A stretch of DNA of 64,000 bases from an uncultured Carboxylicivirga sp. (GCF_963674565.1 NZ_OY771430.1:3162001-3226000); one strand, 5' to 3'; shown: positions 43,393-51,483, numbered from the stretch's first letter. Made by a program: numbers and translations. The notes: generated from the letters alone by a model not told the origin.

Positions 43393-44471
43393 ATATAGAA
43401 CTCAAAGAAATTACTGTTAGAGAATTAACTAATGGTTATGAAGATAATGAGGAGGCGGGTGTAGTAGGCTATGATGGTAAATTAGATATTCGACCCCAGT
43501 ATCAGCGTGAGTTTATTTATAAAGACAAGCAACGAGATGCAGTAATTAACACTATTACAAAAGATTTCCCTTTAAATGTAATGTACTGGGCGGTTCGTGA
43601 AGATGGAAATTTTGAAGTAATAGATGGTCAGCAGAGAACTATTTCAGTAGCACAATTCGTGGAAGGTGATTTTGCTTTTAATAACAGGTATTTTCATAAT
43701 CTGCAAAATGATGAAAAAGAACAAATCCTGAATTATAAGTTAATGGTTTACTTATGTAGCGGTACTGATAGTGAGAAATTAGAGTGGTTTAAAACAATCA
43801 ATATTGCTGGTGAAAAACTAACAGACCAAGAATTGAGAAATGCAGTTTATTCAGGCTCTTGGGTTTCTGATGCAAAAAGATATTTCAGTAAAAATAGTTG
43901 TGCAGCTTATGGATTAGGCGGTGATTATTTGAATGGTTCTGCAATTAGACAAGACTATCTTGAAACAACAATCAAATGGATAAGTAATGATTCCATTGAA
44001 GATTATATGGCTAAAAATCAAAATGAACCTAATGCAAATGAGATTTGGCTGTATTTTCAAAGTGTAATCAATTGGATTAAAGCAGTATTTCCAAAGTATC
44101 GCAGGGAGATGAAAGGTATTGATTGGGGGTTTCTATACAATGATTACAAAGACCAAAAGTTTGACTCAAAGAAACTTGAAACAGAGATTTCAAAATTAAT
44201 GGAAGATGAAGATGTTGGAAGTAAAAAAGGGATTTATACATACATCTTAACTCGCAAAGAGAAATATTTAAGTATAAGAGCTTTTAGTCCTAATCAAAAA
44301 CGAGAAGCTTACGAAAGACAAAAAGGGATATGTCCAGTCTGTAAAGAGGAGTTCAAAATTGAGGAGATGGAAGGAGACCATATTACTCCTTGGCATGAAG
44401 GTGGAAAAACGACTGCTCAAAATTGTCAAATGCTTTGTAAAGAGGATAATAGAAGAAAATCAGGAAAGTAA
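43389..44471 (+). CDS. DUF262 protein with C-terminal HNH endonuclease domain
   Basis: 360 residues. The DUF262 part has YQREFIYK near 38 and VIDGQQRTISVAQF near 77. The C-terminus is an HNH nuclease with CPVCKEEF near 314, GDHITPWHEGG near 329 and NCQMLCKEDNRRK near 346. As it is translationally coupled to the EcoRI-type methyltransferase, it is probably the cutting partner of a two-gene restriction system. It has all HNH metal ligands visible. Confidence 0.87.
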   Translation: MNIELKEITVRELTNGYEDNEEAGVVGYDGKLDIRPQYQREFIYKDKQRDAVINTITKDFPLNVMYWAVREDGNFEVIDGQQRTISVAQFVEGDFAFNNRYFHNLQNDEKEQILNYKLMVYLCSGTDSEKLEWFKTINIAGEKLTDQELRNAVYSGSWVSDAKRYFSKNSCAAYGLGGDYLNGSAIRQDYLETTIKWISNDSIEDYMAKNQNEPNANEIWLYFQSVINWIKAVFPKYRREMKGIDWGFLYNDYKDQKFDSKKLETEISKLMEDEDVGSKKGIYTYILTRKEKYLSIRAFSPNQKREAYERQKGICPVCKEEFKIEEMEGDHITPWHEGGKTTAQNCQMLCKEDNRRKSGK

Positions 44472-44490
44472 TTATATTCTAAGACATAAT

Positions 44491-44581
44491 GCCTACGCTT
44501 TGCAGTCATACACATTGCCTAGTCGCTCAAAAAAGCCGACACACGGCCAAAACTTGTCAAAGAGTATGGCTGCCCGAACGC
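44491..44581. repeat. Hairpin element B
   Basis: Outer stem GCAGTCATAC (44502-44511)/GTATGGCTGC (44564-44573; one G-T) and inner stem GCCTAGT (44517-44523)/ACTTGTC (44552-44558; imperfect) flank the same ACATT/AAAGA internal loop as elements A and C. An inner hairpin GCCG...CGGC lies in the apex. GCCTACGC precedes it and CCCGAACGC follows. Confidence 0.62.
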
Positions 44582-44629
44582 ACGGACTGATAGAGGAAAT
44601 AAAGCACAAAAACACAATCGTGTAGCCAG

Positions 44630-44710
44630 CCCCACTAGCAAACGCTATCAGGGAGAAGCTCTCACACCACTTCCGAAGCTTCGGGATACGGATCTCGTAT
44701 ACGGCGGTTC
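44630..44710 (-). mobile_element. Probable 3'-end remnant of a group II intron (domains V-VI)
   Basis: Read on the minus strand, GAACCGCCGTATACGAGATC, then CCGTAT, then GTGGTGTGAGAG matches my memory of bacterial group II domain V, with a palindrome-bearing insertion (CCGAAGCTTCGG) where CGTACGG is expected. Next, CCCTGATAGC gttt GCTAGTGGGG forms a domain VI-like hairpin in which one A faces G, as expected for the bulged branch-point adenosine. No reverse-transcriptase gene is adjacent, so only a 3' fragment seems to remain. Confidence 0.45.
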
Positions 44711-44800
44711 TCTAATACAACCAGGAGCAATTGGTGCATTTTTCAACTGAATAATATATTGTAACCAATAATTTGTTTTTCATATCTTGGTAAAAAAGGA

Positions 44801-45040
44801 ATGGCTATGAACATACAAGCTGAAAAACTCGGACTAATAGAATGGATCGCAAAGCTTAATGATTCTGCAGTAATTGAGAAACTGAAAAAGATTCATGATG
44901 AATATGCTAAATCATCAGACTGGTGGGATGAGTTATCAATCAATGAAAAAAAGTCAATTAAAAGAGGTTTGCACGACATTGAAAAAGGCCGAATTCATTC
45001 CCATGAATCTGTAAAGAAACTATATGAAAAATACTTATAA
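44801..45040 (+). CDS. Antitoxin of a RelE/ParE-type addiction module
   Basis: 79 residues, helical (KKIHDEYAKSSDWWDELSINEKKSIKRGLHDIEKGR). This resembles small antitoxins in which the C-terminal SIxxGLxDIExGR segment binds the toxin. Its 3' end overlaps the start of a RelE/ParE-like toxin ORF by 17 bp, the usual antitoxin-first order. The partner toxin is truncated, so the module is probably inactive as a poison pair. Confidence 0.75.
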   Translation: MAMNIQAEKLGLIEWIAKLNDSAVIEKLKKIHDEYAKSSDWWDELSINEKKSIKRGLHDIEKGRIHSHESVKKLYEKYL

Positions 45041-45200
45041 AATCGTTTGGTCTGAAGAAGCACTAAATGGTTTAAAAGAAATTATTTCATATTTAGAAAG
45101 TAAATTCTCAGAAAAAGAAATCAAAAATTTTGCAAAGAAACTAATCAAATGGAATACTTGGGTTCTTGTTTATGCAAAGGAATTAAATTTAAAGTTATAG
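45024..45200 (+). pseudogene. Truncated RelE/ParE-type toxin
   Basis: The ORF MKNTYKIVWSEEALNGLKEI, then FSEKEIKNFAKKLIK, matches the N-terminal half of RelE/ParE toxins. After about residue 42 the frame runs into the 5' end of the GFA gene in another frame and stops at residue 58, whereas such toxins are usually 90-100 residues and need their C-terminal catalytic or gyrase-binding part. Recombination has joined two unrelated genes here. Confidence 0.72.
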
Positions 45201-45550
45201 GTGACTTTGAGAGTTTTTATTTATGCCATTGCAGATATTGTAGGAAAGACACAGGGTCTGCTCATGCTGCAAATTTATTTTCCACTACAGCTAAACTTGA
45301 ATGGATAAAAACGGAAACTAAAATTAAAATATTTCAACCACATAAGAGTAATCATGTGAAAGCCTTTTGTTCAAATTGTGGTTCAGCTTTGCCCAATTTA
45401 CAAATGGACGGTAAACTTTTAGTAGTTCCAGCAGGATGTTTAGATACAAAATTAGAAAAACGACCTAATGCACATATTTTTATCTCAAACAAAGCAAGTT
45501 GGGATGACTCGTTGGAAGAAATAAAAAAATTTGGACGCTTCCCAGAATAA
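45149..45550 (+). CDS. GFA/CENP-V-family zinc protein
   Basis: 133 residues with the zinc motifs GSCLCKGIKF near 5, CHCRYCRK near 27, and FCSNCGSALP near 74. The fold is that of glutathione-dependent formaldehyde-activating-like proteins; actual substrates in bacteria are mostly unknown. The start codon lies inside the truncated toxin frame, so its native promoter may have been lost and it may depend on the antitoxin promoter. Length and motifs appear complete. Confidence 0.85.
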   Translation: MEYLGSCLCKGIKFKVIGDFESFYLCHCRYCRKDTGSAHAANLFSTTAKLEWIKTETKIKIFQPHKSNHVKAFCSNCGSALPNLQMDGKLLVVPAGCLDTKLEKRPNAHIFISNKASWDDSLEEIKKFGRFPE

Positions 45551-46176
45551 AGAATAGATCAAGAGATTTGCTCCAGTTTTTTGATACACATAGACATCGA
45601 GAAACATTTTAATGGAGATTAATATAAAAAAACTAAGCATAACATGTGTTTATAATACAGGCGAAATAGTAGTAATTTCAAGGGGCTGTAGCCCGCTTTA
45701 AATTTTCGCAGTTTGATAGGTTTGAAGCCCCCAATCGCCCACATTTGCATATATCTTTCCATTAGGGGCAAGTATATGAATATAAATGAAAGCATTGAAG
45801 CTTATAAATCAGAATTGAAACAATTAGCCGCCTAATAACAACCATCAATAAAATTCGTTATATTTAACATTCAGTTCTAAAATGTAAGATAAAGAAAAGC
45901 AGTGTTAGGCTGCTGTGCATAGAAGCAAAAGGAATGGATTCGGAAGCAAGGGCAATGTAAATCGAAGCAGCCCAACTACAAGAGGAAGCGATAGAACTGT
46001 AAGTCGAAGCACTAGAATTGCAATGCGAAGCAACGGAAATGTAACCCGAAGCAACGCATTTGTAAATGGAAGCAGAGCAGTATCTGTCCCGAATGATCGG
46101 GATGTAAGTCGAAGCAACTAATTTGTAATGATTAATAACCCGTTTGCTGCAATGGCAAACCTAAAAATCAAATTAT
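45551..46176. other. Non-coding region with a 21-bp tandem array
   Basis: About 625 bp. It holds a palindrome GGGCTGTAGCCC near 45684, a 19-codon ORF at about 45778 too short to assign, and the 21-bp repeats (45922-46132) leading up to the next gene. No credible longer gene; ORFs inside the array are by-products of its 3n period. Confidence 0.6.
45922..46132 (+). repeat. Tandem array with exact 21-bp period
   Basis: GAAGC occurs at 45922, 45943, 45964, 45985, 46006, 46027, 46048, 46069 and 46111, all multiples of 21 bp apart (46090 is degenerate). The consensus is roughly GAAGCAACnnnnTTGTAAnnC. One frame reads as heptads E-A-x-x-L/M-Q-x in which several CAA Gln codons appear as TAA stops. 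Confidence 0.85.
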
Positions 46177-46833
46177 ATGGCAACCAGACCAAAAAATTCC
46201 GAAGCAGACACATTAGAGCTTTATCGAGTAGCATTAGAAAATGCAGAAACACAGTCAGAAATTGCAACTGTTATGGCAGAGTTAGGCTACGACTCCGCAA
46301 AAATAACAGAAGGCAAAACCCTTTTGACCGAAACACGTTCAGCCTACGATTTCAACAAAACCGAAGATGACGAAACCTCTGCCGCTTCAGCCTCATTCTC
46401 CGATAAAAAAGCAGAATTGGAGAAAGTTTTTAAACTGCAACGCAAAAAAGCAAAGGTTATATTCCGTAACGATAGTTTAACAGCCGATAAATTGGCAATT
46501 TCAGGCGAAATGCCACGGACTTATATCAAATGGCTAGAAGCTGCAAAGAAATTTTATAGCGTAGCAACCACCGATACAGCTATTCAAACCAAATTGGCAA
46601 GATTAGCAATTACCGCTGACTCATTAGCTGCCGCAAATACATTGATAACTGAACTGGAAGCAGCCAGAGCAGAATACTTAAAAGAAGTTGGAGAATCACA
46701 GGATGCAACAAAAGCCAAAGATGCAGCCTTTGCAAAGATGGATGATTGGATGAGCGAGTTCTACGCTGTTGCACGGATTGGATTGGAAGATAATCCACAA
46801 CTATTAGAAGCGTTAGGCAAAGTAGTTAGATAA
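46177..46833 (+). CDS. Hypothetical all-helical protein
   Basis: 218 residues, nearly all helical and Ala/Glu/Lys-rich, with no signal peptide or membrane helix. The first half holds ATVMAELGYDSAKITEGKTLL; the second half looks like a four-helix bundle (AAKKFYSVATTDTAIQTKLARL). I recognise it only as a recurring hypothetical of Bacteroidota. It begins 45 bp after the 21-bp array and is followed by hairpin C. The start ATG at 46177 fits the helical pattern. Confidence 0.7.
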   Translation: MATRPKNSEADTLELYRVALENAETQSEIATVMAELGYDSAKITEGKTLLTETRSAYDFNKTEDDETSAASASFSDKKAELEKVFKLQRKKAKVIFRNDSLTADKLAISGEMPRTYIKWLEAAKKFYSVATTDTAIQTKLARLAITADSLAAANTLITELEAARAEYLKEVGESQDATKAKDAAFAKMDDWMSEFYAVARIGLEDNPQLLEALGKVVR

Positions 46834-46843
46834 TAACAATAAG

Positions 46844-46948
46844 GCCAACTCAATTTGTAAGCACATTGGCAAGTCACACAGCCTGCCCCGACCCCTCGGG
46901 AAGCCAAACACAAACCAAAACTTGCCAAAGAGCTTACAAAGCCAACCC
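46844..46948. repeat. Hairpin element C
   Basis: Outer stem TTTGTAAGC (46854-46862)/GCTTACAAA (46932-46940) and inner stem GGCAAGT (46868-46874)/ACTTGCC (46920-46926) are both perfect and flank ACATT/AAAGA. The apex has a small CCGA/TCGG hairpin. GCCAAC borders both sides (46844 and 46941). Confidence 0.7.
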
Positions 46949-46953
46949 TAAAT

Positions 46954-46971
46954 ACCGCCTTTAAAGGCGGT
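46954..46971. terminator. Palindromic hairpin, possible terminator
   Basis: ACCGCCTTTAAAGGCGGT is a perfect 18-bp palindrome, followed by TT on + and ATTT on -. It lies after hairpin C and could terminate transcription in both directions, although the T-runs are weak. Confidence 0.45.
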
Positions 46972-47026
46972 TTGGGATTTCCCCACCCACAAAAAACAAA
47001 ATAAATTCATGCTTCTAATCAACATA

Positions 47027-47100
47027 AATGCAGTTTAATAAGATAAAAGATTAGACTTATTAAACTTGAAAAAGATTTGATTTAGCATCAAAACTGCATT
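47027..47100 (+). promoter_or_regulatory. Two mutually exclusive hairpins upstream of the beta-propeller gene
   Basis: AGTTTAATAAG (47032-47042) pairs perfectly with CTTATTAAACT (47056-47066). The overlapping AATGCAGTTT (47027-47036) pairs perfectly with AAACTGCATT (47091-47100). The two foldings share AGTTT and cannot form together. This may be a leader switch or a pair of operators. Confidence 0.4.
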
Positions 47101-47206
47101 CTTTTGGCAAATTGAATGAGTGCAACAATATCCAATCAGGTATTATTAGGGAAAGTAATCTAATCTAGGTATTCTGCCACAGCAACGGAAGTATAACAAC
47201 GATAAC

Positions 47207-48778
47207 ATGAAAAAACTTAATTACCTCTTATTACCTGCCCTTCTTCTAACTTTTGCCATCAATACAATACATGGACAAGCTCCTTCACCTGATAAAATCA
47301 ATTTTGTAAGACAAGGTGTACAAAGAATGATATTTGATGAGAATCAATCCATTCCACTGGCAGATTTAATTCCTGAAAAAATAATTGGCTTGCAGGCAAT
47401 GCACCCCATTGCTAATTATAAAACGGACCATGCTGATTTTTCAATAAATAAGAACAAACTGGTTATTCAATCAAAAAGTGCATCACAAACCGGAATATGG
47501 TTAGGTGGTTTTAATCCTTTTGCAACCTATACAATTGATTTAAATTCTACTGAAGGTAATGGAGAAGTGGGTTTTCAATTCACTGCAAATGATCAAAAAG
47601 AACAATTAATTGTAACAGTAGGATTTAAAGATAGCCTCCTTACCAATGCAAAAATAAAAGTCATCAAAGATGCCAGTGAAATACATCAACAGTTCATTGC
47701 TGTAAATCTCACTGAGCATGATCAGCTTAAGGGTAAAATTATCCTTCAAATGCTGGGAAGTGGATTTGTACTCTATCAATATAACAAAGGGCTTCCGAAA
47801 GTAATTGGACAATGCGATTTTAATAAATACATCGACCTACGACAAAAAAATCACATTCATTCCTTTCAGTCACGGCTTTTTGTTGAGCTAGCAATTGGTA
47901 AGGTGCAAATCAATAAGGCAGCAGTGGCGTTTACAACTGGCGTTGGGCAGGCTGATATACGCGCCATTACCTACGAAAACGGTGAGCCTTTACTCGACCG
48001 GGGCCGTTTATGGTATACCATGTCAATTCGTGGTCGTGCGCTACCTCATCATATTCAAGGTGTGTTTAGTATGAATCCAAGCGCTTTCGATTTGAAATTG
48101 GAGGGTATCATCGTTTTTGATCGTAACGATGGTATTCTAAGAAATGAAATTGCCTCACATATTTTTTACGATCGTAACGAAAATATCTGGCGAGGAACAA
48201 CAACCGGTTTTAGTGCCTATGCCAATCCCGAAAAAGAGAAAAAGCAACTTCTTGCAATAGAAAGTAAACAGGATCCCCGCTTTGGTTTTTCTGTTATGAA
48301 AGCCAGTACCTTTGGTGTGGTTGGAGATATTGAGGATCCTCATATCATTTATGATTCAGAGGTGAATAAATGGCGAATACTAACCTGTATTAACAAAGAT
48401 GGATATAAAGCAATTATAATGGAATCGGATTTCTGGAACAGAGATTATAAAATGATTGCAGGTCCGGTTAACCATAATTCAACAGGCACTTCCATTCAAA
48501 AGATAGGCAATCAGCGATATTGTTTCTCAGGCAGTAACGAAAAAAAACTCTTCATTTACAGCTATCCCGAATTGAAAGAAACAGGTACCTTAAAGATGGA
48601 TCTGCCGCCCTGGGATGCAAATTCCGGATCAAGAGTTTGGCCAAATGTTGTTCAGCTGCCTGATGGATATCCGGTTAAATATGTAGCTTTAATGATGGAC
48701 AGATTTAATTATCCGGATATGCAGGGACCAAACTGGACATACGGAGCAGTCTATCTCTATCATGGATATGATGAATAA
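47207..48778 (+). CDS. Secreted protein with N-terminal beta-sandwich and glycosidase-like beta-propeller
   Basis: 523 residues. The signal peptide MKKLNYLLLPALLLTFAINT precedes about 220 residues of beta-sandwich character, then a region with GDIEDPHIIYDSEVNKWRIL and SRVWPNVVQLPDGYPVKYVAL. The ED-PHIIYD pattern is typical of five-bladed propellers of GH43/GH32-related glycoside hydrolases. It may act on polysaccharide in the periplasm or outside. Catalytic residues cannot be fixed by eye, and there is no SusCD pair nearby. Confidence 0.6.
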   Translation: MKKLNYLLLPALLLTFAINTIHGQAPSPDKINFVRQGVQRMIFDENQSIPLADLIPEKIIGLQAMHPIANYKTDHADFSINKNKLVIQSKSASQTGIWLGGFNPFATYTIDLNSTEGNGEVGFQFTANDQKEQLIVTVGFKDSLLTNAKIKVIKDASEIHQQFIAVNLTEHDQLKGKIILQMLGSGFVLYQYNKGLPKVIGQCDFNKYIDLRQKNHIHSFQSRLFVELAIGKVQINKAAVAFTTGVGQADIRAITYENGEPLLDRGRLWYTMSIRGRALPHHIQGVFSMNPSAFDLKLEGIIVFDRNDGILRNEIASHIFYDRNENIWRGTTTGFSAYANPEKEKKQLLAIESKQDPRFGFSVMKASTFGVVGDIEDPHIIYDSEVNKWRILTCINKDGYKAIIMESDFWNRDYKMIAGPVNHNSTGTSIQKIGNQRYCFSGSNEKKLFIYSYPELKETGTLKMDLPPWDANSGSRVWPNVVQLPDGYPVKYVALMMDRFNYPDMQGPNWTYGAVYLYHGYDE

Positions 48779-48892
48779 ATTTTTAACAGGATTTTTTATT
48801 TAAAGTTTGCACTATTATAGATGAAAAAGAAATAAATGAGATATTCACTACCCTGGATCGAATAACTGACTATCCCAAACTAATAATTGAAT

Positions 48893-49486
48893 ATGAAACC
48901 AATGATCAGCAAAATTAAATCCTACTTAAAAGAACTTACGATTGTTACTATAGGTGTTTTAATTGCCTTATTAATTAGCAATTACAAAGAGAAAAAACAA
49001 GCAAAAGAATATTACAACGCCTCTGTGGAAACAATTAAAAATGAAATCGACTTCAACTATGAAATCTTGAAGGATATTATTGAAAACCAATCCCGATTAT
49101 TGGATACCATCAACGCTCACAAGACGGATCATATTACATTAAGTGATCTCATTGTTGAAAAAGGAGGTGGATTGCCTGCTGCCAATGTAAATAATTTTGG
49201 TCTGGAATTTTATAAAAAAAATGAAATCAATTCCGTTGATTTTGAGATGATGTCACGATTGATTCGATTTGAATATTTATCAAAACTCATAGATATCAAA
49301 ATGGAAAAGTTAATGGATTATTTATATCCAAACCTTTTTATCGATTCCGAAGAAAGCAAACAGTTAACCATCATATATTTAAATAATTTATTAGAAAGTG
49401 AGATTACTTTAATGCTTTCTTATGAAGACTTTATCAATAAGGCTAAAGAATATAAAAACACTGAAAACAAACAGTTGAATAAATAA
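48893..49486 (+). CDS. Single-TM protein resembling DUF6090-type proteins
   Basis: About 197 residues from ATG 48893 (an in-frame upstream start at 48887 adds two residues). One N-terminal TM helix (LTIVTIGVLIALLISNYKEKKQ) is followed by an extracytoplasmic helical domain. The layout TIGVLIALxxxNW/NY with a helical sensor-like domain is common in Bacteroidota proteins of unknown role. It is not clearly part of an operon. Confidence 0.6.
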   Translation: MKPMISKIKSYLKELTIVTIGVLIALLISNYKEKKQAKEYYNASVETIKNEIDFNYEILKDIIENQSRLLDTINAHKTDHITLSDLIVEKGGGLPAANVNNFGLEFYKKNEINSVDFEMMSRLIRFEYLSKLIDIKMEKLMDYLYPNLFIDSEESKQLTIIYLNNLLESEITLMLSYEDFINKAKEYKNTENKQLNK

Positions 49487-49564
49487 GTTTTTGCCATTTA
49501 TTTGTCACAAACAACTTGCTTTAAAGCTTTTGCATCCAACACTTAAAACGTAATAAAAGAACAT

Positions 49565-50062
49565 ATGACTGATATAAAGAATTCAGCAATCACAGGAATC
49601 GTATTTGGAGTATTATTCGGAACGTTTCTGGGACTGTTTTTCGATATTAAAACAGGCATTATTTTTGGCTTAATATCAGGTTTGATATTTGGTATTACTA
49701 TATATTTATTTATCACTTCTAAAACTGTAAAAAAACAAACTCAGATTGCAAATACTGAGGATACAGAAATTATTCACTCCGGAGGTGCCAATCATTTAAA
49801 AAATGGAGAAGGTGTAGGAGGAAAACTATATTTACTTAAGGATAACCTTCAATTTAAATCACATCAATTCAATGTACAAAATCATAGTCTGAGCATTGAC
49901 CTAAGCGATATAACTGAAATTAGTTTCTTTAACTCACTAGGAATCATTCCTAACGGACTTATTGTTCATACTAGTAATGGAATACCAGAAAAGTTTGTAG
50001 TCAACGGTCGACGCACCTGGAAAGAACAAATCGAAATACATAGAAAAATGGTTCAATATTAA
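49565..50062 (+). CDS. Two-TM protein with GRAM/PH-like domain
   Basis: 165 residues. Two Gly-rich TM segments at 5-50 (GIVFGVLFGTFLGLFF, GLISGLIFGITIYLF) precede a beta-rich domain with GVGGKLYLLKDNLQFKSHQF and WKEQIEIHRKM. That pattern suggests a GRAM/PH-like membrane-associated domain. Function unknown. Confidence 0.6.
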   Translation: MTDIKNSAITGIVFGVLFGTFLGLFFDIKTGIIFGLISGLIFGITIYLFITSKTVKKQTQIANTEDTEIIHSGGANHLKNGEGVGGKLYLLKDNLQFKSHQFNVQNHSLSIDLSDITEISFFNSLGIIPNGLIVHTSNGIPEKFVVNGRRTWKEQIEIHRKMVQY

Positions 50063-50190
50063 GCTTAGATAATTCATTTCTGTTCATTTTATTATCTCCG
50101 TTAAAATCATTCATATCGCCTGTATACCTTTAATACATTGATAATTTCGACAGGATTTTATACCTTAAATTATCTTTAACAATAGCATAG

Positions 50191-50628
50191 ATGCATTTTA
50201 AATATCATATATTATCTGATTTAAATCTTATCCTTGAATCTTATTCAGGAGAATATGAATTTAAAGATATCTTTGAATGCAAGAGAAAAGAGATGCAGGA
50301 TCCGGAATGGAAAGATTACTATGATGTTTTAGGAGATATTAGAAAAGGAAAAATCACCTTAACTTCTGAGGATTTGATAAATATTCATAGCTATCTAAAG
50401 AATCATAAAGAAATAAATGCAAGAAGAAAATCTGCTATTTTAACTCATCTACCCAACCAGGTAGTGTTCGGCACACTTCTAAAAGGATACAATGATATAA
50501 ATATGTCTTTGGTGATACCCGAGGTATTTAGTACCATTGAGGCTGCCCTTTCATGGCTGGGTATCAATTTAAGTGAAAGAGAAAGAGTAGAGAAATTACT
50601 TTATCAATTATCAAAAGAAGAAAAGTAA
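50191..50628 (+). CDS. Hypothetical SpoIIAA/STAS-like protein
   Basis: 145 residues, soluble. It opens HFKYHILSDLNLILESYSGE and ends VFSTIEAALSWLGINLSERE, a pattern seen in small STAS/SpoIIAA-like proteins of Bacteroidota (VFSTLEAALEWL). It has no catalytic motif. It stands alone between two AT-rich gaps. Confidence 0.5.
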   Translation: MHFKYHILSDLNLILESYSGEYEFKDIFECKRKEMQDPEWKDYYDVLGDIRKGKITLTSEDLINIHSYLKNHKEINARRKSAILTHLPNQVVFGTLLKGYNDINMSLVIPEVFSTIEAALSWLGINLSERERVEKLLYQLSKEEK

Positions 50629-50724
50629 AGTATATATATTCAGGCTTCTCTAGCCTTAAAACACACTCATTCCCATTAAAAATCATTACTTTATCAAACC
50701 AATATTTTAAACGATAGATTACCT

Positions 50725-51483
50725 GTGTCACAACAATATCACATTTTAAATGGAGATGCATTAAAGCATCAGTTTCCTGATGCGATTAAAGGTAAGCTTA
50801 TAGTGGCTCGTGAATGCCTTGTGGATGGCAGTGTAGAAGGTGAAAATTTATCTGAACTATATGAGACAAGAGCCCGATTTATAAGCCAAAACTACGAAGG
50901 TTTTGAAATCAGCGAATACTATGAGAAAACGGTTACTGAATTTACCAAAATACAAAACATACCCTCACATTCTGAAATTAACCTTTGGTTTGAAGAGGAT
51001 TTGTTTTGTCAGATAAATTTATGGTTTGTTATTAATCTTATATACACTAGCTACAACAATCAAACTATTTATTTAATCCGTCCCAAAGCTCATTTCGAAT
51101 ATAATTTTGGAGGAATGAATAACGAAGAATTACTTAATGCTTATAGTAATAAAACCAGGATTGAGTTTTCGGAATTAAAAGAATTAAGCAGACTATGGGC
51201 ACTTTATCAAAAGAACGGATGTGATGAAATGATGAGCATTGCCCAGAAGTTGGATCATAAATTTCCTTTTCTGAAAAAAGCAATCAACGCACATATTGAC
51301 AGATTACCTCAGAATGGTTCACCTGGCAGACCTGTTAAAACCTTAATACAGATAATGGATGGGTTACAAACAGAAGATTTCAATACAATTTTCAGAGAAT
51401 TTAACCGAAGGGAAGCCATCTACGGACTTGGTGATTTGCAGGTAAAAAGAATTATGAATGATATAATATCCAACCGTTTATAA
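50725..51483 (+). CDS. DUF1835/DUF3658 protein
   Basis: 252 residues with a GTG start at 50725, chosen because the family begins with HILNGDAL immediately after the start. The N-terminal DUF1835 part (YHILNGDALKHQF, ECLVDGSVEG) and C-terminal DUF3658-like helical part (LYQKNGCDEMMSI, PGRPVKTLIQIM) are both present. Biochemical function is not established. Confidence 0.75.
   Translation: MSQQYHILNGDALKHQFPDAIKGKLIVARECLVDGSVEGENLSELYETRARFISQNYEGFEISEYYEKTVTEFTKIQNIPSHSEINLWFEEDLFCQINLWFVINLIYTSYNNQTIYLIRPKAHFEYNFGGMNNEELLNAYSNKTRIEFSELKELSRLWALYQKNGCDEMMSIAQKLDHKFPFLKKAINAHIDRLPQNGSPGRPVKTLIQIMDGLQTEDFNTIFREFNRREAIYGLGDLQVKRIMNDIISNRL

Larger units (their letters stand above)
44472..44800. 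other. Non-coding region with hairpin B and intron remnant
   Basis: About 330 bp with no convincing gene. It contains the hairpin element B (44491-44581) and, on the minus strand, a sequence resembling the 3' end of a group II intron (44630-44710). The downstream ~80 bp before the antitoxin gene is AT-rich and likely holds its promoter. Confidence 0.6.

Noticed and set aside
44359..44625. An 88-codon + ORF overlapping the HNH gene end and hairpin B
   Set aside because: It overlaps a well-supported gene in another frame and crosses a palindromic element; no protein-like pattern.
45905..46121. Two ORFs of about 70 codons, one per strand, within the 21-bp array
   Set aside because: Both are products of the 3n repeat period, with low-complexity RS- or Leu-rich sequence and no start context. 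The array was also rejected as CRISPR because the unit is contiguous.
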